Assembly (NCBI RefSeq): GCF_002159645.1
Contig: NZ_NFJB01000017.1
Coordinates: forward strand, 20,538-84,537
Direction: 5' to 3'
Source: Parabacteroides sp. An277
GTDB taxonomy: Bacteria > Bacteroidota > Bacteroidia > Bacteroidales > Tannerellaceae
Length of the DNA stretch: 64,000 bases
Below the pieces are notes generated by a model. That model ran no database searches, was not told the DNA's origin, and saw nothing but the letters and a program-made list of their open reading frames with translations. Numbering within the stretch: position 1 is the first letter of the stretch; every line of letters begins with the position of its first letter. The position numbers were made by a program, and so were the translations under genes. This document shows, in pieces, positions 43,289-53,619 of this stretch.

Positions 43289-44457
43289 TAAGCCGCCCTC
43301 CTTTCTTCTATTCCTAAATTAAACGGAAGATTTACCCCCCCCTGTTTAATATTATTTAACTTATCAACGAAAGGATAGTTGTTCAGTACGGGCAACAGAA
43401 CTGTTTCCAACATTTTTGAAAATTCATATTTTTGGAGATATAAATTCCTCCCTTTTTTCCCCATAGAAGCAACTAATACATTGTCGTACTTTTCTAATAC
43501 CTGCCAAGTCGCATCATAATCATAATTTACAACAAAGCCAATACCGGCATTTCTTACTAAATCGGCTGCTAAAATCCCTTTGTTTACAATGACAGGAATA
43601 GATAGCATCATGGCATCGTATAATTTATTTGAAGCCGCTAATTTATTAATCTCAATAGATGGATCGTATAATGAAAAGATACCTCTGCAAGAACCGATTA
43701 TTTTAAACAAATCCGGCTGTGGCATAAAATGGTGGTATTCGATATTAGGAATCCCCATATATTTCTTTTCGGTTTCTTTATTTATAAATTCTCCCACTAC
43801 AATGAATTTTATCAGCGGATTTTTTTCTGCAAAATGTAATATGCTTTTTAAGCCTCGTGTATCATTTAACCATCCTGTAACAGCAAAACAGTTGTTGTAT
43901 GAGTCCTTTTCTTGTTTGTTTTTTATGTAATCAAAAGGCGAATTATAGATAATAATATAATTGTTTGAATCAATATCTGATACCCTATTTTCGTCAACAT
44001 GAATATAAAAACAAGAGGCTTTTCGAATTTTTTTATCAAAGAAACGGATGCAAGTTTTAACCCATGAAGGGAATTTGTGACTTATGGCTAGTTCATCCCA
44101 AATATCATATACATAATGAATCGGTCTGAACTTAGAAATGCACCATAAAACAAAAGCTGATTCAAAATTGATAGCAAATAAAATTTTATTATTCAATCCT
44201 TTTTTGAAGATCAGGACAAAGAATAGTTTTGTAATGAACCAGATATATAATAAAGGTAATACCCGAGTGCCTTCTCCTCCTCCTGTAATTAGGAATTTAA
44301 TAGATGAAAATTTATTGTCTGTATAAATTTTGTTAGGATATCTATTCCATCCTATAAATTCTAATGTGTAATTATGCTGACAAAGAAATTGAGCAAATTT
44401 CTGTAAGCGAACGACATCTACCGAACTTGGAAAAATAAATAAAATAGTGCGTTTCAT
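43288..44457 (-). CDS. Glycosyltransferase (GT4-like)
   Basis: 389 residues. GT-B fold features: RTILFIFPSSVDVVRLQKFA, HYVYDIWDELAISH, YNSPFD and a C-terminal GIFSLYDPSIEINKLAASNK. Weaker donor-site motif than its neighbours. Strongly AT-rich, like the whole 43-51 kb stretch, which suggests horizontal exchange. Shares one base with the neighbouring genes on both sides. Confidence 0.75.
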   Translation of the reverse strand: MKRTILFIFPSSVDVVRLQKFAQFLCQHNYTLEFIGWNRYPNKIYTDNKFSSIKFLITGGGEGTRVLPLLYIWFITKLFFVLIFKKGLNNKILFAINFESAFVLWCISKFRPIHYVYDIWDELAISHKFPSWVKTCIRFFDKKIRKASCFYIHVDENRVSDIDSNNYIIIYNSPFDYIKNKQEKDSYNNCFAVTGWLNDTRGLKSILHFAEKNPLIKFIVVGEFINKETEKKYMGIPNIEYHHFMPQPDLFKIIGSCRGIFSLYDPSIEINKLAASNKLYDAMMLSIPVIVNKGILAADLVRNAGIGFVVNYDYDATWQVLEKYDNVLVASMGKKGRNLYLQKYEFSKMLETVLLPVLNNYPFVDKLNNIKQGGVNLPFNLGIEERRAA

Positions 44458-45560
44458 TATTCGTGATTATCATTAAATACGTACTCTAGAGCATCGATAA
44501 CTCCATTTGCCATTATTTTGGGAGTCGCATTTTCTTGGTAATAGGCATATGCGTTTTTCCCCATCTCTAAATATTTGTTTTTATGTATAGTAACATCGCT
44601 TATGATGTCCACCAAATCTTCATATTTATCATACAAAATTCCATTTATGCCATCCTGTATATTTAGTATTTCTCCTCCTGTTATAGCATTTCTCCTAGTA
44701 ATAAAAGGTACTCCGTATCCCATGCTTTTTAAAACAGATAATCCTGCTTGATTGGGCGATACACAAATAAGAGCTTCGGAAAACAGATCTCTTAATACGT
44801 TTTCATCCGTAATTCTTCCCAATAAATGGATATGTTTAGATAGTTGATTCGTATCAACTATGTTTTTTATATTCTGATATTCAGCACCGTCTCCAACAAT
44901 AATCAAAGTAGGAATATTTTCATTACCAGTTTGAAGAACTTCTATATACGCATTAATCAATTCATATACATTCTTTTCTTTATACAGAGTTCCTACAAAT
45001 AAGACAGAGTTTTTATTTTTCATTTGATTCTTATCTATAGGTAAAACCTCTACTGTATTATGTGCGATAAAGACTTTGTCTGTGTTAATGCCGTTACTTC
45101 TATAAAAATCAATAGCTTCACGCATGTAAAAAATAATGGCATCACATTTGGCATTAATTAAATAGAAAACTTTATCAAGGAATGTTTGTTTTCTCTGCAA
45201 ATCATATTTGCGTGTATAAGACGCTCTAATACCTATAGACCAAGTTAATAGCTTGTATTTATGAGGTATAAATGGTAGTGAAACATACATTAAATAATGC
45301 ATGTCCGGTGCAATAATAACCGCATCATATTGTTTACATAATGTATAGAATGAAAGCGTATGCAATGTTAAAGATGAGATTTTATACGATTTCAGTTTTG
45401 ATTTTTTGAAATAACATTCATGCTTGGATTCATCTTTGACATCGTATGCTACTGTTAAATCATACTTTTCACTAATCAAATTATATATAGGTACTCGATA
45501 ATTTGATAGAGTACCCACTAATAAGAGGACTTTATTTTTCTCACTATCTACTATTTGCAT
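44457..45560 (-). CDS. Glycosyltransferase family 4
   Basis: 367 residues: N-terminal LLLVGTLSNYRVPIYNLISE, donor-domain VLFVGTLYKEKNVYELINAY and ICVSPNQAGLSVLKSMGYGV then PFITRRNAITGGEI. Cytoplasmic transferase of the repeat unit; acceptor unknown. Confidence 0.82.
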   Translation of the reverse strand: MQIVDSEKNKVLLLVGTLSNYRVPIYNLISEKYDLTVAYDVKDESKHECYFKKSKLKSYKISSLTLHTLSFYTLCKQYDAVIIAPDMHYLMYVSLPFIPHKYKLLTWSIGIRASYTRKYDLQRKQTFLDKVFYLINAKCDAIIFYMREAIDFYRSNGINTDKVFIAHNTVEVLPIDKNQMKNKNSVLFVGTLYKEKNVYELINAYIEVLQTGNENIPTLIIVGDGAEYQNIKNIVDTNQLSKHIHLLGRITDENVLRDLFSEALICVSPNQAGLSVLKSMGYGVPFITRRNAITGGEILNIQDGINGILYDKYEDLVDIISDVTIHKNKYLEMGKNAYAYYQENATPKIMANGVIDALEYVFNDNHE

Positions 45561-45568
45561 AACTCTTA

Positions 45569-47053
45569 CTAAAGTGTTTGTGATTTGAGACTATTTATTC
45601 GTTTTAAATATGCCACTATAACACTACGATTTGACAGGAATACAAAAACAATCAAACTACTATAACATAAAATTAAACGAACACTACTTGATACTAATTT
45701 AACTTCTAAAACACAATTTATCCATTTAAAAAATATCCCTAAAATGATAATCTCACCTATAACCAAGATAATACTTTTATAATTCAACAGCTTAAACAAT
45801 GATTCATGTATAATCATTGAACTTACATACATAAGATACAAATTCGTAGCTAAAGTAACCATCACTGTTGCAATAGCTGGCCCAACAATTCCTAAACATA
45901 AAAATAAAAGATAGTTCAATATAACATTTGCAGTAAAAGCACAAATAGATATATACATCAATCGTTTCGTATTACCAGAAGCGCTTAATATCAAGGAAAC
46001 ATTGGCTATTCTTAATAAATCAACAAAAAGATAAATAATAAAAATATTCAATGCGTCCAAATATTTCACATCATACAAAAAAAGCATCGCTTCTTTTGCA
46101 AATATAATTGTACCTGATACCAAGATTAGAGTCGTAAGTATTCCCAAATTAAGATAATCACCGTATATTTTTTGAACGACCTTAAATTTTCTATTAGCTA
46201 TATTCTGAGTTATATGAGGTAATAATACTGTTGCCAAAGACACTGTCAAAAGATCAAATGGCAGAACACGACTTGCATTAGTATATAAAGCCAATTGTTC
46301 AGTATCCGTCATATTTCCTATCATTAACTTATCGATATCACGCATTAATGCGTTTAGAATCACATAGCTTGCCATTGGTAAGCTGTATTTCAATATAGGT
46401 TTTATGTATTTTCTGTTTACATTTTTAATATCAATCTTTAATCCACTTCTACTAATCCCCATTTTAAAATATAACACTTGTCCAATATCACAAATCAATG
46501 TAAGAATTATAATCGTTTTTACATCGTGAGTTACATAACAAGCACAAACAAAAATACATAATCTTAATATTGAAATAATCAAGTTTCGTATCACGATTAC
46601 TCGAATTCTACCAATAGATATATATAAGACTTGTAGCATTGCTAATAAATTAGCACACAACGGCATCAGTGCTATCCATAAAAAGAATGAATATAATTGC
46701 TCATTACCAAAATATGATTCTAATATATCCTGAAAAACAATAATACCTATTCCACATAAAGAACCCACAACATATTGGATACAAAAAATTGTTGATATAT
46801 AACTGTTTCTATCATCCGCCTTATATTGATTAAAATAATAATTAGTGGCATCGGTTAACCCCAAAATCGAAAATGAAGTAATAGTTGTCACAATTAAAAT
46901 AGCCTGACTATATGTTCCATAATCTTGTAATGAAAATTCTACAGAGAGTATTTTTATACATATTATAGAAAGAAACATGGTTACAACTCTTACAAAAGCT
47001 AGAGCAAAGGAATCCACCATTACTCCATTTTTATTCCAAAGACATATCTTCAT
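45569..47053 (-). CDS. wzx: Wzx-type oligosaccharide flippase
   Basis: 494 residues with about 12-14 hydrophobic segments and no other domain. LQDYGTYSQAILIVTTITSF and LIGNMTDTEQLALYTNASRV match the polysaccharide-specific flippase (MOP) superfamily. It moves the undecaprenyl-linked repeat unit to the periplasmic side. Its presence with a Wzy candidate supports Wzx/Wzy-dependent assembly. Confidence 0.88.
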   Translation of the reverse strand: MKICLWNKNGVMVDSFALAFVRVVTMFLSIICIKILSVEFSLQDYGTYSQAILIVTTITSFSILGLTDATNYYFNQYKADDRNSYISTIFCIQYVVGSLCGIGIIVFQDILESYFGNEQLYSFFLWIALMPLCANLLAMLQVLYISIGRIRVIVIRNLIISILRLCIFVCACYVTHDVKTIIILTLICDIGQVLYFKMGISRSGLKIDIKNVNRKYIKPILKYSLPMASYVILNALMRDIDKLMIGNMTDTEQLALYTNASRVLPFDLLTVSLATVLLPHITQNIANRKFKVVQKIYGDYLNLGILTTLILVSGTIIFAKEAMLFLYDVKYLDALNIFIIYLFVDLLRIANVSLILSASGNTKRLMYISICAFTANVILNYLLFLCLGIVGPAIATVMVTLATNLYLMYVSSMIIHESLFKLLNYKSIILVIGEIIILGIFFKWINCVLEVKLVSSSVRLILCYSSLIVFVFLSNRSVIVAYLKRINSLKSQTL

Positions 47054-47105
47054 AAAAAAAGCAATTTATACATTCCATACATTCCATAAGCCCAAAATTG
47101 TCTAT

Positions 47106-48260
47106 TCAATTTAAAGAATGATCTTTCAATACAAAAGTTTTATCTATACAATTATACAATAGATAAGGGAAAATGATTCCATTCCAAAAGAATCTTTTGT
47201 TTTGTGCATCAATAAAAAAACTTTGAAGCATTGGTGATACAAATAAAAGCAATGCCAGAACATTCCCTTGCCGAATGATTTTTATTACTGTTCCAAATAT
47301 AAAGATCAGAAAAAAAGTATATCCTATAATTCCTAATGCAACTAACATTGTAATAAAAGTAGAATGAGCCGGAGCAGAACCTAATCCAAGTCCAAAAAGA
47401 ATATTACTATTCAACCATTCATTTAAAGCAGTAGACCATCTAACTTCTCTACCTGTTGAATCCATAAAAGCTAACTCACCTTTTCCCATAATTCGGTCAT
47501 AAACACTATCTGAAAGAAATACTGGCAACAACAAATAAATAACAAATAGAATTAAAATAGCAACAATTGTAATTTTGACTTTACTATGTAACGGCTTATC
47601 TTTTTGTCCATACCAAAATAATATTGATGTTAAAAAAAGAAGAATAATAATACCCGAACGAGATCCTGTATTAAATATGACATATACACTTAATAATGTA
47701 AGCACATAATTGATAATTCTCATACGTTTCAAAAAAAGAGCATAATAGATACTTATTGAAAAGCATACAGAATAAAGAGTTAATAGATTATTAGGATCTG
47801 GAGCCAATCCAAAAAGATATACAACATTTCTTGTTTCGTTATCTTCAGTGATTGGGCGAGAAAAAAACAGTCCAAGTATAACCAAAGATGCACTGACCAA
47901 CAGATAAAAATCTAATATTCTTATTATTTGTTTGCTTGATAGTTGATATTGCCCCAAAAGTAAAGTCAATAATGCCATTAATGCCATTGTATAAATGGAT
48001 ATTGAAGCCTCCTCTATATCTTGACTCCATATTGTAGACACAAATGAGTATACTATCCATGCCAACATGGAGGCAAATATCACATCAACTTTTAATGAAC
48101 GCATTTTTACAAGCAGATAGCACAAATAAATAATAATATAGAACCGAGATACCGGACCTATGATTGCACTTATCCACATTTCATATATTGACAAAAAAAT
48201 ATATATCGCAAATATTATAAAATGAGACCAACTTATTGTTCCAAGTACTCGGGACATCAC
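47106..48260 (-). CDS. wzy: Wzy-type O-antigen/capsule polymerase
   Basis: 384 residues with about 10-11 hydrophobic segments and a large loop with NTGSRSGIIILLFLTSILFW and STGREVRWSTALNEWLNSNI, then GLGLGSAPAHSTFI, the pattern of O-antigen polymerases/ligases. It joins repeat units in the periplasm. Overlaps the next upstream gene by 4 bp. Confidence 0.82.
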   Translation of the reverse strand: MMSRVLGTISWSHFIIFAIYIFLSIYEMWISAIIGPVSRFYIIIYLCYLLVKMRSLKVDVIFASMLAWIVYSFVSTIWSQDIEEASISIYTMALMALLTLLLGQYQLSSKQIIRILDFYLLVSASLVILGLFFSRPITEDNETRNVVYLFGLAPDPNNLLTLYSVCFSISIYYALFLKRMRIINYVLTLLSVYVIFNTGSRSGIIILLFLTSILFWYGQKDKPLHSKVKITIVAILILFVIYLLLPVFLSDSVYDRIMGKGELAFMDSTGREVRWSTALNEWLNSNILFGLGLGSAPAHSTFITMLVALGIIGYTFFLIFIFGTVIKIIRQGNVLALLLFVSPMLQSFFIDAQNKRFFWNGIIFPYLLYNCIDKTFVLKDHSLN

Positions 48261-49492
48261 TTTTGTATTTTATTCAAAAACTCAACAATATTCTTTTGAG
48301 CATCAAATTGGGCATGCCAAATCTTAAATGAATTTTTTCGATAAGTATCTTTCTGCTCTTGAGATAATCTATAAAACAACAGAATTTTATCGTATATCAT
48401 TTGAGAAGTACAATCACCAGGTAATAAAAAACCATTTTCGTCTCTCACAATTTCCCTTGTCCCACCTACATCTGTTGCTAAAATAGGAATTCCATAAGAC
48501 GCTGCTTCCATAATCGAAACAGGTAATCCTTCTGCCTCGCTCACATTAATAAATAAATCAATAGGATTTTCTGCATAATATCTTTTTACATCTTCATTTT
48601 TCAATTTTCCCTTCAAATTTACTTGGACTAACGAATTAATAGATTTCAATTCTTCTACTTGTTTGATAGTTTTCTCCATTAACGGACCACCACCTAAATG
48701 TGTCCATTTGATTGGACATTCTTTCCAAAATTTCAAAGATCCAATCAATTTGTCAATCCGTTTTATCGGCACAAGACCGGAACAAGAACAGATATTAAAA
48801 ATTTCATCGGAAGTAATATTTAATCTATTATCCTCTTTCGTTGATCCCAAATAGCTTAAATAGAACTTTCTTTTTACTTCTTGATTAATATTTCCAAGCT
48901 CATTCATATAGATAAGACGCATTCTATCTGCAATGAAATAGATTCCATCTAAATAAATATGTTTGGATTTATTATAAGAATATCTAACATATTTTCCTCT
49001 TTGAGGATCAACTTCAAATGAATGGGCAAAAGAAGCTGTTTTTATACTCGGATGTTTACGTTTCATTTTTGATGCCGCATACGCTTCAGAAGAGAACCAC
49101 GTAGCTAACAATACGATATCAGAATCTGATTTGTTACACTGCTTCAATATTCTTTCTGCCATCCATATTAATTTCATAGAACAAAATTGATATGTAATAC
49201 AATGCTTCAGAAGACCTTTTAAATCTAATCCATTTTTTATGCCTCGTTTAATGATTTCGTATGTTTCTCCATCAAATAACATTAAGAACAATTTACAAAA
49301 AGTCATCCAACGAAGTAATCTTGTTGACTGAATGACATGAACATTATCAAACCTCACCGTATCCCGATTGTCTATCTTCAATCTTGGAGTAATATAATAA
49401 ACATCCTCATATATATCCTTTGCATACTTTATTACAGTCTGCATAAAGGGAGGAATTTCGCGTTGATAATTTAAGATTATAAGCGTTTTCAT
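48257..49492 (-). CDS. Glycosyltransferase family 4
   Basis: 411 residues: LIGSLKFWKECPIKWTHLGG, FINVSEAEGLPVSIMEAASY and GIPILATDVGGTREIVRDEN are the conserved donor-binding motifs of GT4 (E-x7-E). One transferase of the repeat unit. Confidence 0.87.
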   Translation of the reverse strand: MKTLIILNYQREIPPFMQTVIKYAKDIYEDVYYITPRLKIDNRDTVRFDNVHVIQSTRLLRWMTFCKLFLMLFDGETYEIIKRGIKNGLDLKGLLKHCITYQFCSMKLIWMAERILKQCNKSDSDIVLLATWFSSEAYAASKMKRKHPSIKTASFAHSFEVDPQRGKYVRYSYNKSKHIYLDGIYFIADRMRLIYMNELGNINQEVKRKFYLSYLGSTKEDNRLNITSDEIFNICSCSGLVPIKRIDKLIGSLKFWKECPIKWTHLGGGPLMEKTIKQVEELKSINSLVQVNLKGKLKNEDVKRYYAENPIDLFINVSEAEGLPVSIMEAASYGIPILATDVGGTREIVRDENGFLLPGDCTSQMIYDKILLFYRLSQEQKDTYRKNSFKIWHAQFDAQKNIVEFLNKIQK

Positions 49493-50598
49493 ATTCTGTT
49501 CACTAATTGTTTATATTTAGAAGCCAATTTATCAGCTTCTATTTTTACATCATAACCAGCTTGTTGTATCGTAATAAAAGCATCTTCCCTATTTGTATGT
49601 AAGGAATATACATTTTCTATCGCTTTCAACCATTCATCCTCATTCCATGTGTGGCATTTTATTATATTGTTGTTTATAAGAGCATCATCAGGTATAGCCG
49701 AAGAAACAACACATGGTAAACCAGACGCTTGCGCTTCTATCGCACTAAGTCCTAAACCTTCGAAAAGAGATGGCATAATAAACAAATCACAAGCATTCAA
49801 TATTTCATTTACATTTGTTACATTGCCTAATAATCGGACACAATTAGTTAATCCCTTTTCTTCTATTATCTTTGTTAATTGTCCCTTGATCTGCCCATCT
49901 CCACATAATAAAAAGAAACTATCTGGATATTTAGCATGAAATTTTTGAAAGAGATGGATTGAAAAAGTTTGATTTTTATTCGAAGACAAAGAACCGACTT
50001 GTACCCAAACTATTTTCCCTTCAAGATTCATTTCTTTGCGTAAAATATTCCGTGTATCCTCATTATATGCATATAAATTGAGATTAATAGCATTGTTAAT
50101 AACAAAGCACCTATTTGAATTTGCATATTTACCAAACAACCATTGAGCAGCCTCCATACTACATCCCCAATAGTCTGTTGCATAATAAGGCAATATCCAT
50201 TGAAGTAATTTTCTCATCACTTTTCGAGACAAAGAAGAAGCCTTTATATTACTATGACTATGACTGATTCTAATTTTAGTACCTTGTATCTTTGCTGCTA
50301 ATAATGCATATACATTACTAAAATTCTGATGGGAATGTATGATTTTTATTTCGGGATGTTGATTCAATAAGTGATAAATATCTTTCATAAATCGAATTTT
50401 CGATTTGTTTAAAGAGGTTATATGAAAAATTCTACACCCTATACTTTCCAAATATTTATCATATATTTCTTCATGATCTACTTGGACTGCTATGTTTAAC
50501 CGAATGCCATTCCGCATTAAATAAGGGGCATAATTAACAATAAAAGTCTGGACACCACCTATATGCATCCCGGTTGTTATGTATAATACGTCTAACAT
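49489..50598 (-). CDS. Glycosyltransferase family 4
   Basis: 369 residues: N-terminal LYITTGMHIGGVQTFIVNYA, donor domain WVQVGSLSSNKNQTFSIHLF and FIMPSLFEGLGLSAIEAQAS. Similar to EpsF-like transferases. Overlaps the next gene by 4 bp. Confidence 0.87.
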   Translation of the reverse strand: MLDVLYITTGMHIGGVQTFIVNYAPYLMRNGIRLNIAVQVDHEEIYDKYLESIGCRIFHITSLNKSKIRFMKDIYHLLNQHPEIKIIHSHQNFSNVYALLAAKIQGTKIRISHSHSNIKASSLSRKVMRKLLQWILPYYATDYWGCSMEAAQWLFGKYANSNRCFVINNAINLNLYAYNEDTRNILRKEMNLEGKIVWVQVGSLSSNKNQTFSIHLFQKFHAKYPDSFFLLCGDGQIKGQLTKIIEEKGLTNCVRLLGNVTNVNEILNACDLFIMPSLFEGLGLSAIEAQASGLPCVVSSAIPDDALINNNIIKCHTWNEDEWLKAIENVYSLHTNREDAFITIQQAGYDVKIEADKLASKYKQLVNRI

Positions 50599-50619
50599 AT
50601 TTACGGCTATGATAATTTA

Positions 50620-51068
50620 TTAGTTTTTCCATCTCCTATATTTTAAATAAATCACCCTCTTCCTTACATAATTATACTGCTTTATAAAAGATAAGATAAA
50701 AAGGAAAATGCATAAAAAATCTATACAAATAAGCAAATAAACATCTTTAATTCCCCATTTAAACCAAATAGATAGAAGAAAGTAAAAGAATAAAATTAAA
50801 AATAGCGAAGCAACTGTTCGATAAGTATTACATACTTCCAATAATACATTGACTTTTGCATCTTTCAACTCAGCACATATCATCAAATCATAATTATATT
50901 TTTTAATACACTTCATCCATTTTAGAATATCTTCTATCAATAAAGAACCTACTCGACTAAGTATCATACCAATAAAGTAACTTAACAACAAAAAATATCC
51001 AATAGAGAGTTCCTGTATTTCGGAAAAATGAGTATATCCTACAATACACCCAGATACAAAAATATAAA
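50620..51068 (-). CDS. Small membrane protein without a clear start codon
   Basis: The frame is open from a TAA at 51069 region to the stop at 50620 and reads CIVGYTHFSEIQELSIGYFL, SYFIGMILSRVGSLLIEDIL, then a hydrophilic part and two further membrane helices (SLFLILFFYFLLSIWF, LICIDFLCIFLFILSF). No ATG lies at the front; the first possible start is a TTG at 50991. Everything suggests a gene whose 5' end was lost where it abuts wecB, perhaps by cassette exchange. Function unknown. Confidence 0.55.
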
Positions 51069-51075
51069 ACCATTA

Positions 51076-52227
51076 TTATTCCAAAAACTTCACAATCCTT
51101 CCACAAGCCAAACCATCCCCATACGGATTAACCGCCATACTCATCTTCTCGTATGCTGCCTCATCATCCAAGAGGATAGAGACTTCATAAATAATCTTAT
51201 TATAATCAGTCCCGACCAATTTTACCGTTCCTGCTTCCAGGGCTTCCGGACGTTCAGTCGTATCACGCATCACCAATACCGGTTTGCCTAATCCGGGAGC
51301 TTCTTCCTGGATTCCTCCGCTATCCGTCAAGACAATATTCGATTTCTCCATCAGATAGACAAAACTCAGGTATTCGAGCGGTTCGATGAAGAACATATTG
51401 CCTAAGTTCGACAGGTCTTCGCCAAACACTTCATGAATCGGTCTACGGACATTCGGATTCAGGTGCATCGGATAGACAAAATCCACATCCGGATATTGTT
51501 GAGTCAAATCTTTAATCGCAGTACAAATATGGATAAATCCCTCTCCGAAGTTCTCCCGGCGATGACCGGTAATCAGCACCAGTTTCTTTCCCTCTTTCAA
51601 GCGGTTCACATCATAGCCACAAGCGTTTAATGTCTGTTCCAATTCGGCATCCAACGCCGCATCCCGTTTGATTTTACTTACGACTTGACGCAAGGCATCA
51701 ATCACCGTATTTCCCGTAACCAAGATGGAATCCGGATTGACATTTTCACGTAATAAATTCTGCTTACTCAATAAAGTAGGTGCAAAATTATAGGTAGCAA
51801 TCCGTCCCGTTATCTGGCGGTTCATCTCTTCAGGCCATGGACTATAGATATTATGCGTACGCAATCCGGCTTCTACGTGTCCGACCGGAATCTGTTGATA
51901 AAAAGCAGCCAGTGCAGCCGCTGTACTGGTTGTGGTATCGCCATGCACCAACACTACATCCGGATGTGCCTCTTTCAATACATCGCGCATTCCTAACAAT
52001 ACACGAGCCGTCACATCATACAAATCCTGTCCCTGCTTCATGATGTTCAAATCACAATCCGGCGTGATATCAAAAATCTTCAGGACCTGGTCTAACATTT
52101 CCCGATGCTGGCCGGTAACACATACCAAGGTTTGAAACACATCGGGGTGCTTCTGGAACTCTTTCACCAGCGGAGCCATCTTGATAGCTTCTGGACGAGT
52201 CCCGAATACGAGCATTATTTTTTTCAT
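51076..52227 (-). CDS. wecB: UDP-GlcNAc 2-epimerase
   Basis: 383 residues: MKKIMLVFGTRPEAIKMAPL, PVGHVEAGLRTHNIYSPWPE, LITGHRRENFGEGF and VLTDSGGIQEEAPGLGKPVL are the WecB signatures. It converts UDP-GlcNAc to UDP-ManNAc, feeding the dehydrogenase encoded upstream. Higher GC than the neighbouring transferases, so it probably belongs to a more conserved flank. Confidence 0.95.
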   Translation of the reverse strand: MKKIMLVFGTRPEAIKMAPLVKEFQKHPDVFQTLVCVTGQHREMLDQVLKIFDITPDCDLNIMKQGQDLYDVTARVLLGMRDVLKEAHPDVVLVHGDTTTSTAAALAAFYQQIPVGHVEAGLRTHNIYSPWPEEMNRQITGRIATYNFAPTLLSKQNLLRENVNPDSILVTGNTVIDALRQVVSKIKRDAALDAELEQTLNACGYDVNRLKEGKKLVLITGHRRENFGEGFIHICTAIKDLTQQYPDVDFVYPMHLNPNVRRPIHEVFGEDLSNLGNMFFIEPLEYLSFVYLMEKSNIVLTDSGGIQEEAPGLGKPVLVMRDTTERPEALEAGTVKLVGTDYNKIIYEVSILLDDEAAYEKMSMAVNPYGDGLACGRIVKFLE

Positions 52228-52261
52228 GTGAATTAAAAATTGAAAGTTGGTAAGTTAAACA

Positions 52262-52327
52262 CGGAAACGCAGAGACACAGAGTTTATTTTAATTCTTTGA
52301 GATTCTGTGTCTCTGTGACTCTGTGTT
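52262..52327. repeat. Hairpin between wecC and wecB
   Basis: CAGAGACACAG (52270-52280) and CTGTGTCTCTG (52305-52315) are perfect reverse complements, with outer ACAC/GTGT pairing. It resembles the inner stem of family C elements. It may attenuate transcription between wecC and wecB; no T-run follows on the minus strand. Confidence 0.6.
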
Positions 52328-52337
52328 AAAGTATCTC

Positions 52338-53543
52338 TTACTTTTTATAAATTCCGCAGAAATCCAAGATGATTTTATCGGTTGTATAAGGCAATGTCTT
52401 GAACGGATCGTGCGCTACCAGCATCACTACAATATCCGCTTTTTCATACGCCTCTTTATAATCCGTCAGTTTGAATACATTGTGTTCCTTCACATTCGGC
52501 TCTACCACCAAGATATTGGCGTTGTTACAGCTCTGCATGACTTTCGTCACAATATATTTGGCCGGAGATTCGCGCAAATCGTCAATATTCGGTTTGAAAG
52601 CCAAGCCCATCATGGCGACACAAGGTTTCCGATGGTGTTCCAATTCAAACCTTAGCATCGCATTCTGTACCTTTTCGGCACACCAGAAAGATTTGTAATT
52701 GTTGATTTCACGCGCTTTGGCAATCAATTGCGATTCTACCGGAAAATCTGCTGTAATAAAATAAGGATCGACCGCAATGCAATGGCCACCTACACCGCAA
52801 CCCGGTTGCAGGATATTCACACGCGGATGTTTATTTGCCAGATTGATCAATTCCCATACGTTGATACCCGCTTTATCACAAATCAAAGACAATTCATTCG
52901 CAAAAGCAATTTGTACGTCACGGCTTGAGTTTTCCGTCAATTTGCACATCTCCGCCGTTTTGCAATTGGTGCGGTGTAATGTTCCCTGTACAAACTGGCT
53001 ATAAAACTCGATGGCTTTTGTGGTAGAAGCTTCATTCATACCGCCAATTACCCGGTCGTTGTGTACCAATTCATAAATCACATTTCCCGGCAATACGCGT
53101 TCCGGACAATACGCAATATAAATCTTGTCTTTCAGTTCCGGACGTTCCGCAAAAATCAAATCCTTCATTTTATCCGTTGTACCTACCGGTGAAGTCGATT
53201 CAATTACATACAAATCACCCTCTTTCAAATAAGGAATGACCGCCCGTGTAGCGGATTCCACATAGGAAATATCCGGCTCATGATTTCCTTTGAACGGAGT
53301 CGGCACCACCATAAAATAGGCATCGCACACCTCCGGTTTGATGGAAGCTTTCAACGCTCCGGACTTTACCACTTCCTGAAGCATCTCTTCCATACCCGGT
53401 TCGATAATGTGCAAACGACCTTGATTCGTCATTTCCACTACATGCGGATTAATATCCACACCGGTTACTTGAACGCCATGTTTGGCGGCAATAATAGCGG
53501 TTGGGAGACCAATGTATCCCAATCCCATGAAACATGCTTTCAT
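52338..53543 (-). CDS. wecC: UDP-ManNAc dehydrogenase
   Basis: 401 residues from the ATG at 53543 (MKACFMGLGYIGLPTAIIAA). NAD site GLGYIGLP, catalytic Cys in VNILQPGCGVGGHCIAVDPY, and LAFKPNIDDLRESPAKYIV are those of UDP-ManNAc/UDP-Glc dehydrogenases; pairing with wecB points to UDP-ManNAcA. A longer frame to 53645 has no support. The region just upstream has no clear -7 box. Confidence 0.93.
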   Translation of the reverse strand: MKACFMGLGYIGLPTAIIAAKHGVQVTGVDINPHVVEMTNQGRLHIIEPGMEEMLQEVVKSGALKASIKPEVCDAYFMVVPTPFKGNHEPDISYVESATRAVIPYLKEGDLYVIESTSPVGTTDKMKDLIFAERPELKDKIYIAYCPERVLPGNVIYELVHNDRVIGGMNEASTTKAIEFYSQFVQGTLHRTNCKTAEMCKLTENSSRDVQIAFANELSLICDKAGINVWELINLANKHPRVNILQPGCGVGGHCIAVDPYFITADFPVESQLIAKAREINNYKSFWCAEKVQNAMLRFELEHHRKPCVAMMGLAFKPNIDDLRESPAKYIVTKVMQSCNNANILVVEPNVKEHNVFKLTDYKEAYEKADIVVMLVAHDPFKTLPYTTDKIILDFCGIYKK

Positions 53544-53619
53544 ATTATTAATAATGATTTTTTTGAATGCGAATAAGAATGGACTTCTCCTAAGTCTGTA
53601 TAATTGTAGATATACCTTT

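Noticed and set aside
50950..51070. 38-codon ATG frame right after wecB
   Set aside because: It ends quickly and lies in a different frame from the protein-like membrane sequence; no support as a gene.
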